Assembly (NCBI GenBank): GCA_025617745.1
Contig: CM046869.1
Span: 5,852,244-5,916,243 of the forward strand
Source: Heliocidaris erythrogramma
Lineage: Eukaryota; Echinodermata; Echinoidea; Camarodonta; Echinometridae
Length of the DNA stretch: 64,000 bases
Reading direction: 5' to 3'
A program made the translations under genes and the position numbers. Every line of letters starts with the position of its first letter. Position 1 is the stretch's first letter. Under the pieces are notes generated by a model. It was not told the DNA's origin and searched no databases. It was given only the letters and a program-made list of their open reading frames with translations. Below are positions 43,434-55,545 of the stretch, piece by piece.

Positions 43434-46127
43434 ATGAGCGTTGTGTCAGAAGAGCCTGAGGTTGTTAAGTTTCTGCAGTCACCTGCTAAGCCAAATCCAG
43501 CAGAAGAAACTCTTACGTATCCTGCGAGATCTACAGAGACCTCCACTAAGGCAACACCATCAGAGACTGAGGTTGTCAAGTTTCTACACCAGGGTCAACA
43601 ACAGCAGCAGCGTATGTTGGAGTCAATGCTTCTGCCCCGTGTAGAACTTATGACATACGATGGTAATCCCCTCACGTTCTGGGAGTTCTGGCAAGCGTTC
43701 AAGAACAGCGTTGAAGGGACATCGATAGACGATGCAGCTAAGCTCCACCAGTTATATCACCATTCGTTCAAGATTACCAATGCTTGGATGAGGAAGGTAA
43801 CACAGGGTGAAAAGGTCAAAGACAAGCTTGGCCTCCGCAGAATGGCCGATGAACTGCAAGCTTGTTTTTATACACTTCAAGCTATGGGCCATAGAGAAGA
43901 ATTATCATCGCAGCACTCCATCCTGAAAGTGGTAGAGAGGTTGCCAGGTCATCTTCGAGGAAGGTGGCTGAAGGTTGTAAGTGTAATACGGAAACAGTAT
44001 AGGCAACCAAACTTTGATGATCTTATGGCTTTTGTTCAAGATGCTGCAGACGAGGAAAATGATCCTGTGTATGGTCAACTTATGGACAGGACACAGATAT
44101 CTCAGTCACCGAAGAAGATGGAGAAGGTGTATGCTGCAACCAGTGCACCTCCAAAGTTCACAAAGGTCTGTCTTTTGTGTGACCAGCAGCATACTCTGTT
44201 CAGATGTGACCAGTTCAGAGAGATGAAACCGGAGGAACGATTTAAGTTTGCTCAGACTAAGAAGCTGTGTTTTAACTGTTTAATTCCGGGTCACATGTCA
44301 GGAAAGTGCACAGTGAACAGGACATGTGCGGTACCTGGTTGCAGGAGAAAGCACACCAAATTTCTCCACATTGTAGACCCATCCACTTCAACCGAAGCAC
44401 AGTCTGTGAGCAGCAATATAACAGGGGCTGGAGGACGGGTAGCTTTACCTATTGTACCCCTTCGAGTGAGAGCTGCAGGTGGCGACACTTGCATCGAGAC
44501 TTGTGCTTTACTTGATAGCGGATCTACGAGCACATTCTGCTCCGAGGAACTAGCTCATAGACTCAGAGTAAGTGGTGTACAGCAGAACTTGTCACTCTCA
44601 ACCTTGGAAAGAGCCAACAGTCCAACTAGTTGTATGGTAGTGTCTCTACAAGTGGAAGGTACATCTACATCCTGTAACCAGACCATCAAGCTTCCAAGGG
44701 TCTTCACAAAGAGGCAGATAAACATCCATCCGTCAAATATGGCCAAGAGGGAAGATGTCAGATGCTTTTCTCATTTAGATGGGATAACTTTTCCCAAGGT
44801 GAATTCGAAGAACATTGGTTTGTTGATTGGCCAGGATGTACCTGAAGCTCTACTACCATTAGAAGTCCGATCTGGCAGGCCTGGAGAAGTGTATGCCACT
44901 AGAACCTCTCTTGGGTGGACACTCAATGGACCATTACACAACACAGAGGAAGGAAGAGCCCACTCTAGTTTCATCTCCAGAGATGATAGACTTGAAGAAC
45001 AAGTAAAGAGGTTCTGGTCCATGGAAGGTACAGAGTATTTGCAGGGAAGAGAGAAAGAAATTTCCATGAATGACAAGAAAGTGATCAGGACATGGGAAGA
45101 CAACATCAGCCTACAAGATGGTCACTACTATCTACCTGTGCCTTTCAGAGAAGATCCACCTGACCTACCTAACAATTACTTCATGGCAGAGAAAAGGCTT
45201 CAGTCCCTGAAGAAGAGGTTATCTCGTGATACATCACTACATGACAAGTACTGTGAAGGCATAGCAGAGCTTCTCATTGAAGGATATGCAGAGGAGGTAC
45301 CTGCTTCACAAGTAAATTCAGAGGGGCCGGTGTGGTATCTACCACATCATCCAGTGATGAACCCCAACAAACCAGGGAAAACTAGAATAGTGTTTGACTG
45401 TGCTGCTACTGTTAAAGGGAAGTCTCTGAACACTGAAGTGATGCAAGGACCTGACTTGACCAATGCTCTGGTGGGGGTACTGTTGAGGTTTAGGCAGTAT
45501 CCGGTTGCAGTTATGGCAGATATCAAAGCCATGTTCCATCAGGTACGTGTGCCACAAGAAGATCGAGATCTCTTACGATTTCTCTTGTGGGAAGATGGCA
45601 ACATGGAAAGAGAGCCTAAAGTTTACAGGATGTGCGTCCACTTATTTGGAGGCACTTGGAGCCCCAGTGCCTGCAGCTTTGCTTTGAAACGAACTAGTGA
45701 TGACAACAAGGATAGTTACAGTACTGAAGCAGTAGAGGCAGTACAACATAGCTTCTATGTAGATGATTGCCTCATATCTACCGAGACTGAAGTAGAGGCA
45801 ATGAAGCTGGCTGCAGAGCTGAGATGTCTCGTTCAAAGTGGTGGATTCCAGCTCACGAAATGGGTTAGCAACAGTCCAAGTGTCATTGATTCGATTCCTA
45901 TGGAAGAGAGAGCCAAGGAAGTTAAGGGACTCGATTTTAGCCACGAAGTGATGCCAGTAGAGCGAGCATTAGGTGTGAGCTGGAACCTTGAGCTAGATAG
46001 TATTGGGTATAAGATAACACCCAAGGTCAAACCACTGACCAGACGAGGAATATTGAGCATTGTATCGTCAGTCTACGATCCCTATGTCCGTTCGTGTTAC
46101 AGGCCAAGCTCATACTTCAGGAACTGA
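43434..46127 (+). pseudogene. BEL/Pao gag-protease-RT, frame-broken at the 3' end
   Basis: 897 open codons. Gag part: LMTYDGNPLTFWEFWQAF at about 72-89 (DUF1759-type), then a zinc-knuckle region with CLLC…C near 245-257 and CFNCLIPGHMSGKC near 279-292. Aspartic protease: ALLDSGSTSTFC near 358-369 (DSG active site). Reverse transcriptase: MADIKAMFHQVRV near 693 and the FYVDD box near 773-777. The domain order gag-PR-RT-RH-IN and the YVDD box are those of BEL/Pao. The frame leaves the family consensus near nt 46085, where a small deletion after SSVYDP shifts to another frame and a stop. The first ATG is not native, since gag homology begins upstream. Confidence 0.9.
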
Positions 46128-48355
46128 CTTCGTTTAAGTTAGGTTGGGATGAGCCAGTACCAACCCTGCAGTGCCAGAGATGGCAAAGATGGCTAGCAGA
46201 CCTACCCCAGATGGAGAGCTTTCAGGTCAACCGATGTTATAAGCCTCATGAATTTGGGAGGGTAACTGAGTACCAGCTACATCACTTTTCAGATGCCTCT
46301 GAAAAGGCATATGGTACAGCATCTTATCTACGGATGATGAATGATGAAGGAAGAGTACACACAAGTTTAGTGTTTGCGAAATCTCGTGTCGCACCACTCA
46401 AGAAGATGACTCTCCCTAGACTGGAATTGATGGCAGCGACACTCTCCACCCATGTAGATCAGATGCTTAGAAGAGAATTAGATCTCCCAATTAGTAAATC
46501 TGTGTTCTGGACAGACAGTACTATCGTCCTTCAGTATGTGACGAATGATGACAAGAGATTTCATACCTTTGTCGCTAACAGGGTAGCAGCTATTCGCAGA
46601 AGTTCAGAACCACAACAGTGGCATCATGTTGAGTCCCATGCTAATCCTGCAGATGACATCTCCAGAGGACTAACAGCAGATGAACTACAGTCCAGTCAGA
46701 GATGGGTAGAGGGACCAGATTTTCTAGATCTTGGTGAAGAATATTGGCCTACTGGACCAGAGTTAGGTGGATCCAGCCTTGAAATGGATAAGGAAGTCAA
46801 ACGAGACGTCAAGCCAAGAGTGCATGCAACATCCAGTGCACATGGTGGTGATGTAATGGACAAGCTGATAGCTAGTCGATCCTCATGGTACAAGTTAAAG
46901 AGAACAGTGGCATGGCTTCTACGAGTCATTAGGTACCTGAGAGGAGAGAAGTCGATCATGAAACAATTTCTAACTGTCAAAGAGTTGGAGAATGCAGAAA
47001 TAAAGATTCTACAGCATGAACAAGAAAGATGCTTCCCTGCTGAGATGGAAGCATTGAGGCGCAAGAATGCGGAGAGGGGTGCACAGGCGAAGTACACAGG
47101 AGTGAGGAAAACCAGTCCTATCTACAAGTTAGATGCCAAGCTAGAAGGAGGACTGCTTCGAGTAGGTGGAAGAATTCACAGATCCTCACTTCCAGCAGAA
47201 GCTAAGCATCCTCTCATCCTCCCTAAGAACAGTCCAGTTTCACTCCTAGTTCTGAGACATATTCATGAAATGACAGGACATAGTGGGAGAAATCATATGC
47301 TCTCACTTCTTCACCAGAAGTACTGGGTGCTAGGTGCCGGTGCAGCAGTCAGGAGGATGACTACCAAGTGTGTTGTGTGCCGCAAGCAAAGAGCAAAGCT
47401 GATGAAGCAGAAGATGGCAGCTCTACCTGAGGACCGACTTCGACCAGATGAACCACCATTCACCAGAGTAGGGGTCGACTATTTTGGGCCTTTTGAAGTA
47501 AAGAGGGGTCGTAGTCTGGTGAAACGATACGGAGTGATGTTCAGCTGCTTGGCTATACGAGCTATACATTTGGAAGTGGCTCACTCCCTTGACACAGATT
47601 CCTGCATTGCTGCAATAAGGAGATTTGCAGCTCGTCGAGGCAATGTGAGGGAGATTCGGTCAGATAACGGCACTAATTTAGTAGGAGCGGAGAAGGAAAT
47701 AAAAAGAGAAATAGAAGCTTGGAACAAAGCTCAGCTGAATGACACCATGCTCCAGAAGAATATTCAATGGACATTCAATCCACCCGGTGCCTCTCACCAT
47801 GGTGGAGTATGGGAGCGGCAAATTAGAACTGTGAGAAAACTGTTATATTCCCTAGCCAGTCAACAGCTGCTATCTGATGAGAGTTTACAGACTCTCTTTT
47901 GCGAGATCAAGAACATTGTGAACAGCAGACCGATCACCAAGATTGCTAGTGGTGTTGATGACTTTGAAGCACTATCACCGAACCACCTGCTTCATCTACA
48001 CTCCAAGCCACAACTTCCTCCGACATTGACGAAGGAGGGTGACATGTATGCTAGGCGTCGATGGCGACAGGCCCAATACTTAGCTGATGTGTTTTGGAGA
48101 AGGTGGGTTAAACAGTACCTACCACAGCTACAAGGCAGGCAGAAGTGGGTTGACCCTGAGCGAAACCTGAAAGTGGGCGATCTAGTGCTTGTAGCCGATG
48201 TCAATCTTCCACGTAATTCGTGGCAGCTAGCGAAAGTCCTTCGTACTAGGCCGGACCGTGAGGGATTTGTTCGCAGTGTAGAAGTCCAGACGAAATCTAG
48301 CGTCCTTGTGAGACCCATCACCAAATTGTGTTTGATTTTAGAAGCAGGGGAATAG
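46094..48355 (+). pseudogene. BEL/Pao RNase H-integrase part of pol
   Basis: 753 open codons in the -1 frame relative to the previous ORF. RNase H: HHFSDASEKAYG near 63-75 and FWTDSTIVLQYV near 137-148. Integrase zinc finger: HIHEMTGHSG … CVVC near 388-432. Integrase core: VGVDYFGPFEV (Asp near 460), IRSDNGTNLVG (Asp near 520), GVWERQIR (Glu near 573). The C-terminal DUF5641-like region is RRWRQAQYLADVFWRRWV near 655-672. Catalytic residues are all present, so apart from the deletion at about 46085 the pol region is well preserved. It ends 16 bp before a G-rich stretch; about 2.6 kb of non-coding element DNA follows. Confidence 0.9.
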
Positions 48356-51007
48356 TTTAATTTGTGATTACATGTATTAGAGATGGAGGTGCGAGCCTAG
48401 CGCCGCCTCATTTTACTTTTCCTTGATGGAAAATTTAATGATAAAGTCAGGAAGGGAGTCTAGGTAGGCATATTCGGGACGCGTTTCCGCAAAGTCCAGT
48501 TGATAGTGATTAAACGTTTTCGTAAATAGCTTTATATGCATTTTCACGAGGTACGTGTAAGATGATAGCCCAGTTTAGCGTCTTCGCGGGATCTAGAAAA
48601 CAACTTGAGATTCTTCACGAAGTCTAGAGAACAGTCTGCATGTCACAATTAATTAATTTAAAGAAGCAAGATTATGATTGCTTCTTAAAAGTTTATATTT
48701 GTAAACAAAACCAAAGATTCATAGCACAGTATTAATATTCAGACAATGAGAACAGCCAAACTGAGAAACTGATAACTCTACTTGTGAGCAGAGACTTAGA
48801 TGTTTCAAGTGGAAACACAAACTGTGTATTTTTCATATTTATACACATATATATATTTATATATTGTCTGTTAAAACGAAAAAAAGCTGTTTTCATGTGT
48901 ATACATGTATGTGTAGGGTGAGCAGAAATATTAATTTGTGTTATCACTCTTGTGAAAACGAAATTTATTACACCTATAGTGTTAACTTTTACTGGAATAC
49001 CAATACCTGTTGGTTGAATATTTGATACATGTACAAACATAAAGTGTACTAATTATAGTTTCCAAAGGAAAGGGTAGAAATTCTTTCAGTGCAGTTTGGG
49101 ACTTTTAAGTACCCGGTGTACATTGATATTATCAGGTACAAAATTGATCATTTTGCCAAGTGGCAGGGACTTAATTTTTGGACTATACTTTGCAGTTGAA
49201 AGGAATATAGATTGCTTTATTTGTTCAGTGAAAGCTGTAATTGACCAATTAACAGTGAAAATTTGGTTATATGTAATGTTTTCACTTCTCAGCATAAGAG
49301 AAATGGATAGAATAGCAATGCTGTCTGTCTTTAAATAAGTTTTGATTACATGTTGTATGTGTGTATAGCTTGAAGGTGATATATGCAAAAAAAGCTGAGC
49401 AATACTTTTCCTTTGTATTATATTACGTATGTACATTTCATAATTCTTGATAACCAGGAGTTCATGTTAAAGCGAAAGAATCATGAAGATAGTTTTGTAC
49501 AGTACTTTAAATTTGTGCAAATTCATGAAGTATTCTGCATATAGATGCATGTGTTGATAAATTAGTGTATTCCAAACTGAATGTATTATTTCAGTTCAGC
49601 TCAGTTCAGCTTTATTAAATTTGAACAGAAGTTGTTTATATGATGGAATAGAATTCCATACAGAAGGAGCTTATGTCTGAAAGAGTAATTCATATTGTTT
49701 GGTAATAGATATTATATTTCATTCTATTTCTAGTATTATATCTATAAACTGAACAATTTAATGTCAACATGTTGCATAAAATTTTTGGGTAATAGCCCAA
49801 GCCTGTGTTTAAATAGTATTCCATGACATTAATTATTCAATTTATAAATATTCAGTATGAATAACTTCTGGGTTATTTCAAATTTTTATGAGCAAAGATT
49901 TCTAAGAACAATTTGCAGATTTAGCTGTTATTGAAGATGCCAGAACAAGCATGTATTTCTGTAACCTTTAGTTATGCATTTTGCTTGCTATGTCACAGTT
50001 TACAAGGAAAATGATTTAAAGGGAGAAGTAAGATACATGTATTTAAAGGAAAGCTTATTATACTGTACGTAATCCAAACTTAAAGGATTAATATTTGTAT
50101 ACAGTTTTATAGGTTCAGTAGAATGGAAAATATTTGTAAATGTTCATATGTAGGCTTCTCATTTAAGGGGCCGGGATTTAAGCTACAGGATTTACTGTGA
50201 TAACAGTCTGGTTCGTATTGTGACGTCAGAAGCGGGGACTGTAATGATTTAGATGTGTGAGGGCGTTTTTGGTTTGCCAGCCTAATTTCACGTTTTTGGT
50301 GATGGATGTTTCTAGGAGTTGTCGTTAGAAATCCAGTTAATTCAGCATAAGCCCAAAGTTGTAAGTAACATTTCTTGAATATTATTGTGGTTTAATCATT
50401 CAAAATGATGTTGTGTGACAGAATTTTATGATTATGATGTATTTGGTGAAATATAAGACACTTTTTGTTGGTGTGATAAATGAATGGGGTTTGGGTATAA
50501 GCTGTATATGTATACACAATACAGCATGTAGAAATTGGTCGTACAAAGTGAACGTAGGAAATAATGGTTGGCAAGATGCATCACTAAAATGATAAAAAGG
50601 TACAATTATGATGATGATTATGAAACATTCTAAAGATGTATTTTATGAGTTTGCATATGATAAATAAGTAATTTAGAAACAATTACATAGATAAAAGACA
50701 GTGCATGAATTTGCATAAAGGGCATTAATTACATAGGTAATTCAAATTAGATAGTATGCATTTTGCTGTTTTATTTTATATTTATAAAGTATAATGCATC
50801 AGGTCATAACATTTGAGATACAATGTATCATTATACAGTACTGAGATTCAGACTTCTTTTGATATGAATATGCAGTTATGTGCAAATATTCATATTGGCT
50901 TTATTCTTTTGTATTTTACAGATTGAACGGCTCAGAATAAAGACTAGAGTCTGTCTCGTAACTGGTGCTTTTCAAGTGTAATCTGTCAACTCGTAGTAAA
51001 CATTTCA
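48356..51007 (+). other. BEL element 3' region, possible LTR remnant
   Basis: About 2.6 kb, AT-rich, non-coding. At about 50219-50246 TGTGACGTCAGAAGCGGGGA contains a perfect CRE (TGACGTCA) and a purine-rich tract like a polypurine primer, followed by CTGTAATGATTT as a possible LTR start. A donor-like GTAAGT near 50361 and an acceptor TTTGTATTTTACAG near 50908-50921 bracket an intron-like stretch. AATAAA lies at about 50936. I could not find the matching 5' LTR. Confidence 0.4.
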
Positions 51008-51187
51008 GTTACTGTTACTATTTCTTTCTATACTAATTCCGTTTTAATAAGTGAATTGCTACTTCATATATAAAATTCTGCTGATTTATTCGCTCTTCTC
51101 ATTCTTATGACGACGGCCAGAGCATTCTGACCGGAACGTGGAGTTATTCCAACTCACATGGTTGTACCGCAAACCTTTTTTCTGAAT
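51008..51187 (+). repeat. right arm of inverted repeat
   Basis: Inverted partner of 42612-42793, differing by a few small indels and by TTATGACGA where the left arm has CCTGACGA. Its outer end abuts the 14-bp target duplication directly. Confidence 0.85.
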
Positions 51188-51450
51188 CTGAGCTTTGTAA
51201 AAGAAAAAGAAAAGGGGGGGGGGGGTCCTGATTATATTCTGAGATTGCAGACATGGATAAGAACATGGTGGCCAGAATTTTAAATGGGAGTCATCAAAAC
51301 CTTAAACCTACCCACCCCCTCCCCTGCGTGGAAGGATGGAAAACAACATGAAGATATAAGAACGAATGATCGTAACATATAGCTTAGTTTAGTTCCTAAG
51401 GTTTCAACAACTTACGTCGAAGAAAGCACAAACAACACAATGCAGTGGCC
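51185..51450. repeat. right flank of the insertion; duplicate of 57956-58300
   Basis: Shares GACATGGATAAGAACATGGT, then CCAGAATT..AAATGGGAGTCAT, GTGGAAGGATG, and ACTTACGTCGAAGAAAGCAC with the copy at about 58095-58290. The left half of the same repeat is at 42497-42580. Confidence 0.85.
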
Positions 51451-51599
51451 GCGGAGCATTTTTGAAAGGGGGGGGGGGGCTGATTGGATGTCATTCATTA
51501 ATGACAATTTTAACACTTTTTCCGAGGTTTTATAAAACGTGTCTACTCAGAAATGTGCGGGCTGCAGTCTCAGCCCCCCCCCCCCCCCCTCAATTCACT

Positions 51600-51860
51600 T
51601 ATATTGGAATACCTAAGGACAGTATCAAAACTTAAGAAGAAGAAACATACATTCTGCGAACCCTGCACATTCGGTTATTCACGTTACATTATTAAAAAAC
51701 ATAAAATCTGAGTAACAGTGGAATTGCCATTTTTCATCTCAGAAAATAACAGCACATATATTTCCATGAAGGGGTAAAATGAGAGCACATCATTATAATT
51801 TTTAAAACAGAACAATTCTCCCATAGAAGGGGTACTGATACTATCACATGAATACATTGA
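51600..51860. repeat. duplicate of cholinesterase intron segment 60065-60270
   Basis: Shares GACAGTATYAAAACTT, CATTCGGTTA, CATGAAGGGGTAAA and GTACTGATAC-type blocks in the same order with 60065-60270. In the other copy this block and the 57956-58300 block are separated by the last cholinesterase exon; here they are only about 150 bp apart. Confidence 0.75.
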
Positions 51861-52400
51861 GTCTACATTAAATGAAATTGGTATGTCAGATGTATGGACC
51901 GGTCATAAATTATTTAGCAATGTGGGGGACAGGGGGGACACGTCCCCCCCCCCCCCCGATTTTGTTTGAGGGGACATCATATCAAATGTCCCCCATGTTT
52001 TGTCAGAAAAGAAGAGGTACCACCGCGAACAATGACTTTTTATACCTTGCCAAAGAGATGCGAGTTAAATTCCCATTTTAAAAAAATCACCATGTCATTG
52101 TACTAAACTTTTCAATGCATTCTCACTCATTTAGACGGGGTTGAGCATTACAATATTGCCAAAGTGCATGCCTGCATGGTCATAGAGCTAGAGCGGGGGT
52201 TTTGCATCACTCATACCTCTATAGCTGTTCCCAGTGGGGGATTTAGGGAGGCAATCACGGCCCGTGCCCCCCCCCCCCCCTTGAAAGAAAAGTATGCATT
52301 GTGCCCCCACCCCCCTTTAGAACCGAAAACTTTTTTTGTTTGCTTGTCAGAGAATTATGGTGGGAGACTGGACCCCATAATCCCCCTGTGAATTAACACG
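51861..52400. other. spacer with several poly(G)/poly(C) runs
   Basis: Runs of 12-16 G or C near 51943 and 52267, and others just upstream near 51214, 51467 and 51573. No gene. Confidence 0.7.
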
Positions 52401-52419
52401 TACTTATAATGCAAAGGAT

Positions 52420-53045
52420 GTGTTGACATTACTTCATTTTAATTGCCGTAGCCTTAAACGTAATTTTGATAATTTTTCACAGTGTATTGGGAATCTTGGG
52501 CAATCCATATCATTCTTAGAGGTTTCTGAAACGTGGCTTCGACACAACGAGGAAGTATATTTTAACATACCTGATTTTTCCTTTATTGCCAATAACCGGG
52601 ATAGTAAAAGAGGGGGAGGAGTTGGCATGTATGTAAGTAAATGTTTGAAGTTTGTAAGGAGACTTGATCTAGATATTTTAATAATTACATTGAGTGTTTA
52701 TTTATTGAAGTGTACTGTGGATCAAAAAGTTTTGTTATTGGTGTCATTTACAGACCTCCGAGTCAACCATTGAAAGATTTTAATGATATTTTACAATTAC
52801 CTTTAAGCAAGATTTCTAACGAGAAAAAAGAGTGTATTGTCATGGATGATTTTAATGTTGATTTGATGCACATAGATTCTACCTCTCACACATACGACTT
52901 TTTCAATACCTTTGTTACCTTTTCGTATACTATAAACTATAAACCCACAAGGATAACCAGTCATTCCGCAACCATATTGGATAATATATTTTATAATCAT
53001 TCCGAAAAAGTCTTAAAATCTGGTGTAGTTACAACAGATGTTTAA
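52420..53045 (+). pseudogene. LINE endonuclease domain
   Basis: Frame 1: LTLLHFNCRSLKRNFDNF, SETWLRHNEE, RGGGVGMYVS (52420-52773). Frame 2: VIGVIYRPPSQPLKDFNDIL, CIVMDDFNVDLM, TRITSHSATILDNIF (52710-53045). These are the N-x-R-S, E-T-W, G-G-G-V, Y-R-P-P and D-D/G-F-N blocks of APE-type endonucleases. A frameshift lies near 52720 and a stop near 53043. Confidence 0.85.
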
Positions 53046-53847
53046 TAGTGACCATTTAACTCCCTTCATAGTAATTAAATGAAATTTATTTCCTAACGGC
53101 TTAAATGTACATTACACCAGAAGAGAATTTAATGATGAAAGCATGAAAGACCTTTGTATAAATTTACAGTTTATTGACTGGGAATTATTGAATTACATAG
53201 ATAGTGTTCATGAAAGATACGACAAATTTTTGGAAGTATATACCCAATTATACGATGAGAGCTTCCCAACTATTAATGTGAGAAGCAAAGGGAGTGTTAT
53301 AGATTAGCTTTGCCTTCATATGAAGTAAAAAAGATGTGTAAACGTAAATATATTTTGTATAAGAATTTTTTAAAGAATCCTACTTCTTATAGAGAAAGTG
53401 TTTATAAAAGATATAGAAATGTTGTTCATAATTTTATCCGTCAGAAGAAGCGTGAATTCTATGACCATAAATTTGATAATGTAAAATACAATGCTAAAGC
53501 AACATGGAAAATAATTTATAATATTTTAACAAAAAATAACAATATAACAGATGATTATAAAATTGAAAATAATGGAGAGGTAATTGAAAATAAGCACGAA
53601 ATTGTCAATATTTTTAATACGCTTTTTAGTACCATTGGGTCTCATATTCATGGAGCTAGTAGTAACCGCTCAGGAAAAGAAGATTTCAAGAAATACTTGA
53701 GGAACTCCGTTTGCCAGTCAATGAATTTTACACCAGTATCAAAGGCATTGATTTATGATATTGTTTCTAAATTGGATGTAGATAAAAGTGCAGGTCACGA
53801 TGACATTAGTGTTAAAACGGTTAAATATTCCATCAATGCAATAGTAA

Positions 53848-55545
53848 TACACTGTTGGTCATAATGGTAGCATAATTTTTTTTTTTACCTTTCGTACACA
53901 ATTGACAACAATGCGAGTCATTTTTTTGCAAAATAAAGCTTATATCTTCACCGATTTTTATTGATAAATCTGTTCTCAACATATGAAATAAAAAATATTA
54001 GACAAAAATTAATTCATACAAACTTTATACACTGGTTTAAACCACTTTTGACAAACACAATCATCCAGACCTTGGATTCCTAGATAAAATGTATCGTTTT
54101 TGGTAAATGTTTAACCATGATAAGTTTATCGTGAAAAATAAAATCTTAGGATCTTTTGATGATTGAAGGGAAGTGTTCCTCTTTTTAATCTTGTTGGGTC
54201 ACTTAGTACCTGGTATGGCCACCTCTGGCACGCACCAGTGCCTCCACACGCCGTGGCATACTGTCCACAAGGTTGTTGATGGTGTTCAAGGGCAGTGCAT
54301 CCCACTCTTCGGTCAGTGCCTGGGCTAACTCCTGCACATTTTGAGGATGATTGTTTCTCTCACTGATGGCACGGCCCAATGCATCCCAGGCGTGCTCAAT
54401 GGGGGTTCATGTCGGGGGAACTGGCAGGCCAAGGCATCTGCTGCACGTCCTCTGCGTCAAGGAATTCCCTCACCAGACGTGCCCTATGTGATCGAGCGTT
54501 GTCGTCTTGGAGCTGAAAGTTATTGCCATATACTCTTCTCGCGTATGGAAGACAATGTCGTTCCAGGATATCGCGGTACACGACGGCGTTGACGTTTCCT
54601 TCAGGTGCAGCCAATGGCGTTTTTCCGCCATAATGTATTCCGGCCCATACCATCACTGAGCCTCCACCTGCTTGATTGGTTTCCTGGACACAGTCATTAC
54701 GGAGGTTCTCGCCCCTCAATCGTCGAACCCTCTGCCTCCCATCGGTGCGGTCAAGGATGTACTGGCTTTCATCAGTGAAGATTACATGGCTCCAGTGACC
54801 AAACTGCCATTTCCTGTGCCTCCTAGCCCACAGGAGTCGAGCAACCCGGTGGCGAACAGTGAGACGTGGAACCTTGGTCATTCGCCGAGCTCTGTAGCCA
54901 TATTTGACAAGTCTCCTGTTTACGGTTTACCGTGAAACGTTCACTCCGAAGTGCCTCCTGCACAAGTGGCAAGACGACTCGCTGGCATTCTCCGGTTCCT
55001 ACGGCACATGTTCAGCAGTTGACGGTCATCCCGTGCGCATGTTCTTCGTGGTCGACCTGTAGATCTCTCTGGACTCAAAGTACCCGCCTCTCGATGTCTT
55101 CTGAGTATGCGGCACACACAACTCTGCGATAGTCCAAGATTATCTGCAATCTGGGCCTGTGTCCGTCCATTCCGTCGGAGTGCAAGTACCCTCTGACGAA
55201 TTGCAAGTGCCGTTGGGCGAGGCATAGTGTAAGGAATCAGTGTACCAAATTTGGTAGGAATTGATCAAGCTAACTCTGAAAACGGGTTGTTAACACACGC
55301 AGGCTTTCTGCACGAAACGGACAGCAAAACAACACAGAAAGGAGGCTCTGCCTTTCATACCACCAAACAATAAGATAGGCCACGTTATGGAATGTTCCAC
55401 TTGACCGACTTTTACCTCAACAATACAAAATCATTATGTAATCAATGAACCTGGTCAATATTATCTATTTAGGCTTTTAAATATGATTAAATCAACGGAT
55501 GACTATGAAAATACCAATTATGCTAACATTATGACCAACAGTGTA
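53848..55545. mobile_element. Tc1/mariner transposon inserted in the LINE
   Basis: 1694 bp (53850-55543) between TA dinucleotides at 53848-53849 and 55544-55545. The ends read inward CACTGTTGGTCATAATGGTA and CACTGTTGGTCATAATGTTA, and both continue GCATAAT. Length, TA target and transposase type fit Tc1/mariner. Flanking LINE reading frames continue on each side, which dates the insertion after the LINE. Confidence 0.95.
54396..55225 (-). pseudogene. Tc1-type transposase, frameshifted
   Basis: DDE transposase that would cut and paste the element by its terminal repeats. N-terminal part (55225-54941): MPRPTALAIRQRVLALRRNG then TQAQIADNLGLSQSCVCRIL, a paired-like helix-turn-helix, and GRPRR. 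C-terminal part (54881-54396): HVIFTDESQYILDR (first catalytic Asp), GGGSVMVWAGI, LQDDNARSHRARLV (second Asp), SSPDMNPH. A frameshift lies near 54940, and an extra C in a C-run near 54397-54401 shifts the frame just before the catalytic Glu region, so the copy is dead. Confidence 0.92.

Larger units (their letters stand above)
42581..51184. mobile_element. 8.6-kb insertion: BEL/Pao gag-pol inside 180-bp inverted repeats, 14-bp target duplication
   Basis: AATCTGAGCTTTAT at 42567-42580 and AATCTGAGCTTTGT at 51185-51198 flank the unit. The host sequence on both sides continues in an uninterrupted copy at about 57890-58300, where the word occurs once (57956-57969); this is an empty site. Inverted arms lie at 42612-42793 and 51008-51187, with a 31-bp extension on the left (42581-42611). 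Inside is a BEL/Pao gag-pol on the plus strand. A 14-bp duplication is longer than the 4-6 bp of an LTR integrase and fits target-primed retrotransposition; inverted terminal copies plus a short extension recall Penelope-like elements. Whether the BEL element was carried along or inserted later is unresolved; I found no pair of direct LTRs. Confidence 0.7.

Noticed and set aside
42581-51184. DIRS-type retrotransposon, because of inverted ends
   Set aside because: The pol has a DDE integrase with zinc finger and a BEL-type YVDD reverse transcriptase; no tyrosine recombinase is present.
54672-54935. Plus-strand open frames inside the Tc1 element
   Set aside because: Antisense shadows of the transposase, which reads on the minus strand with clear HTH and DDE motifs.
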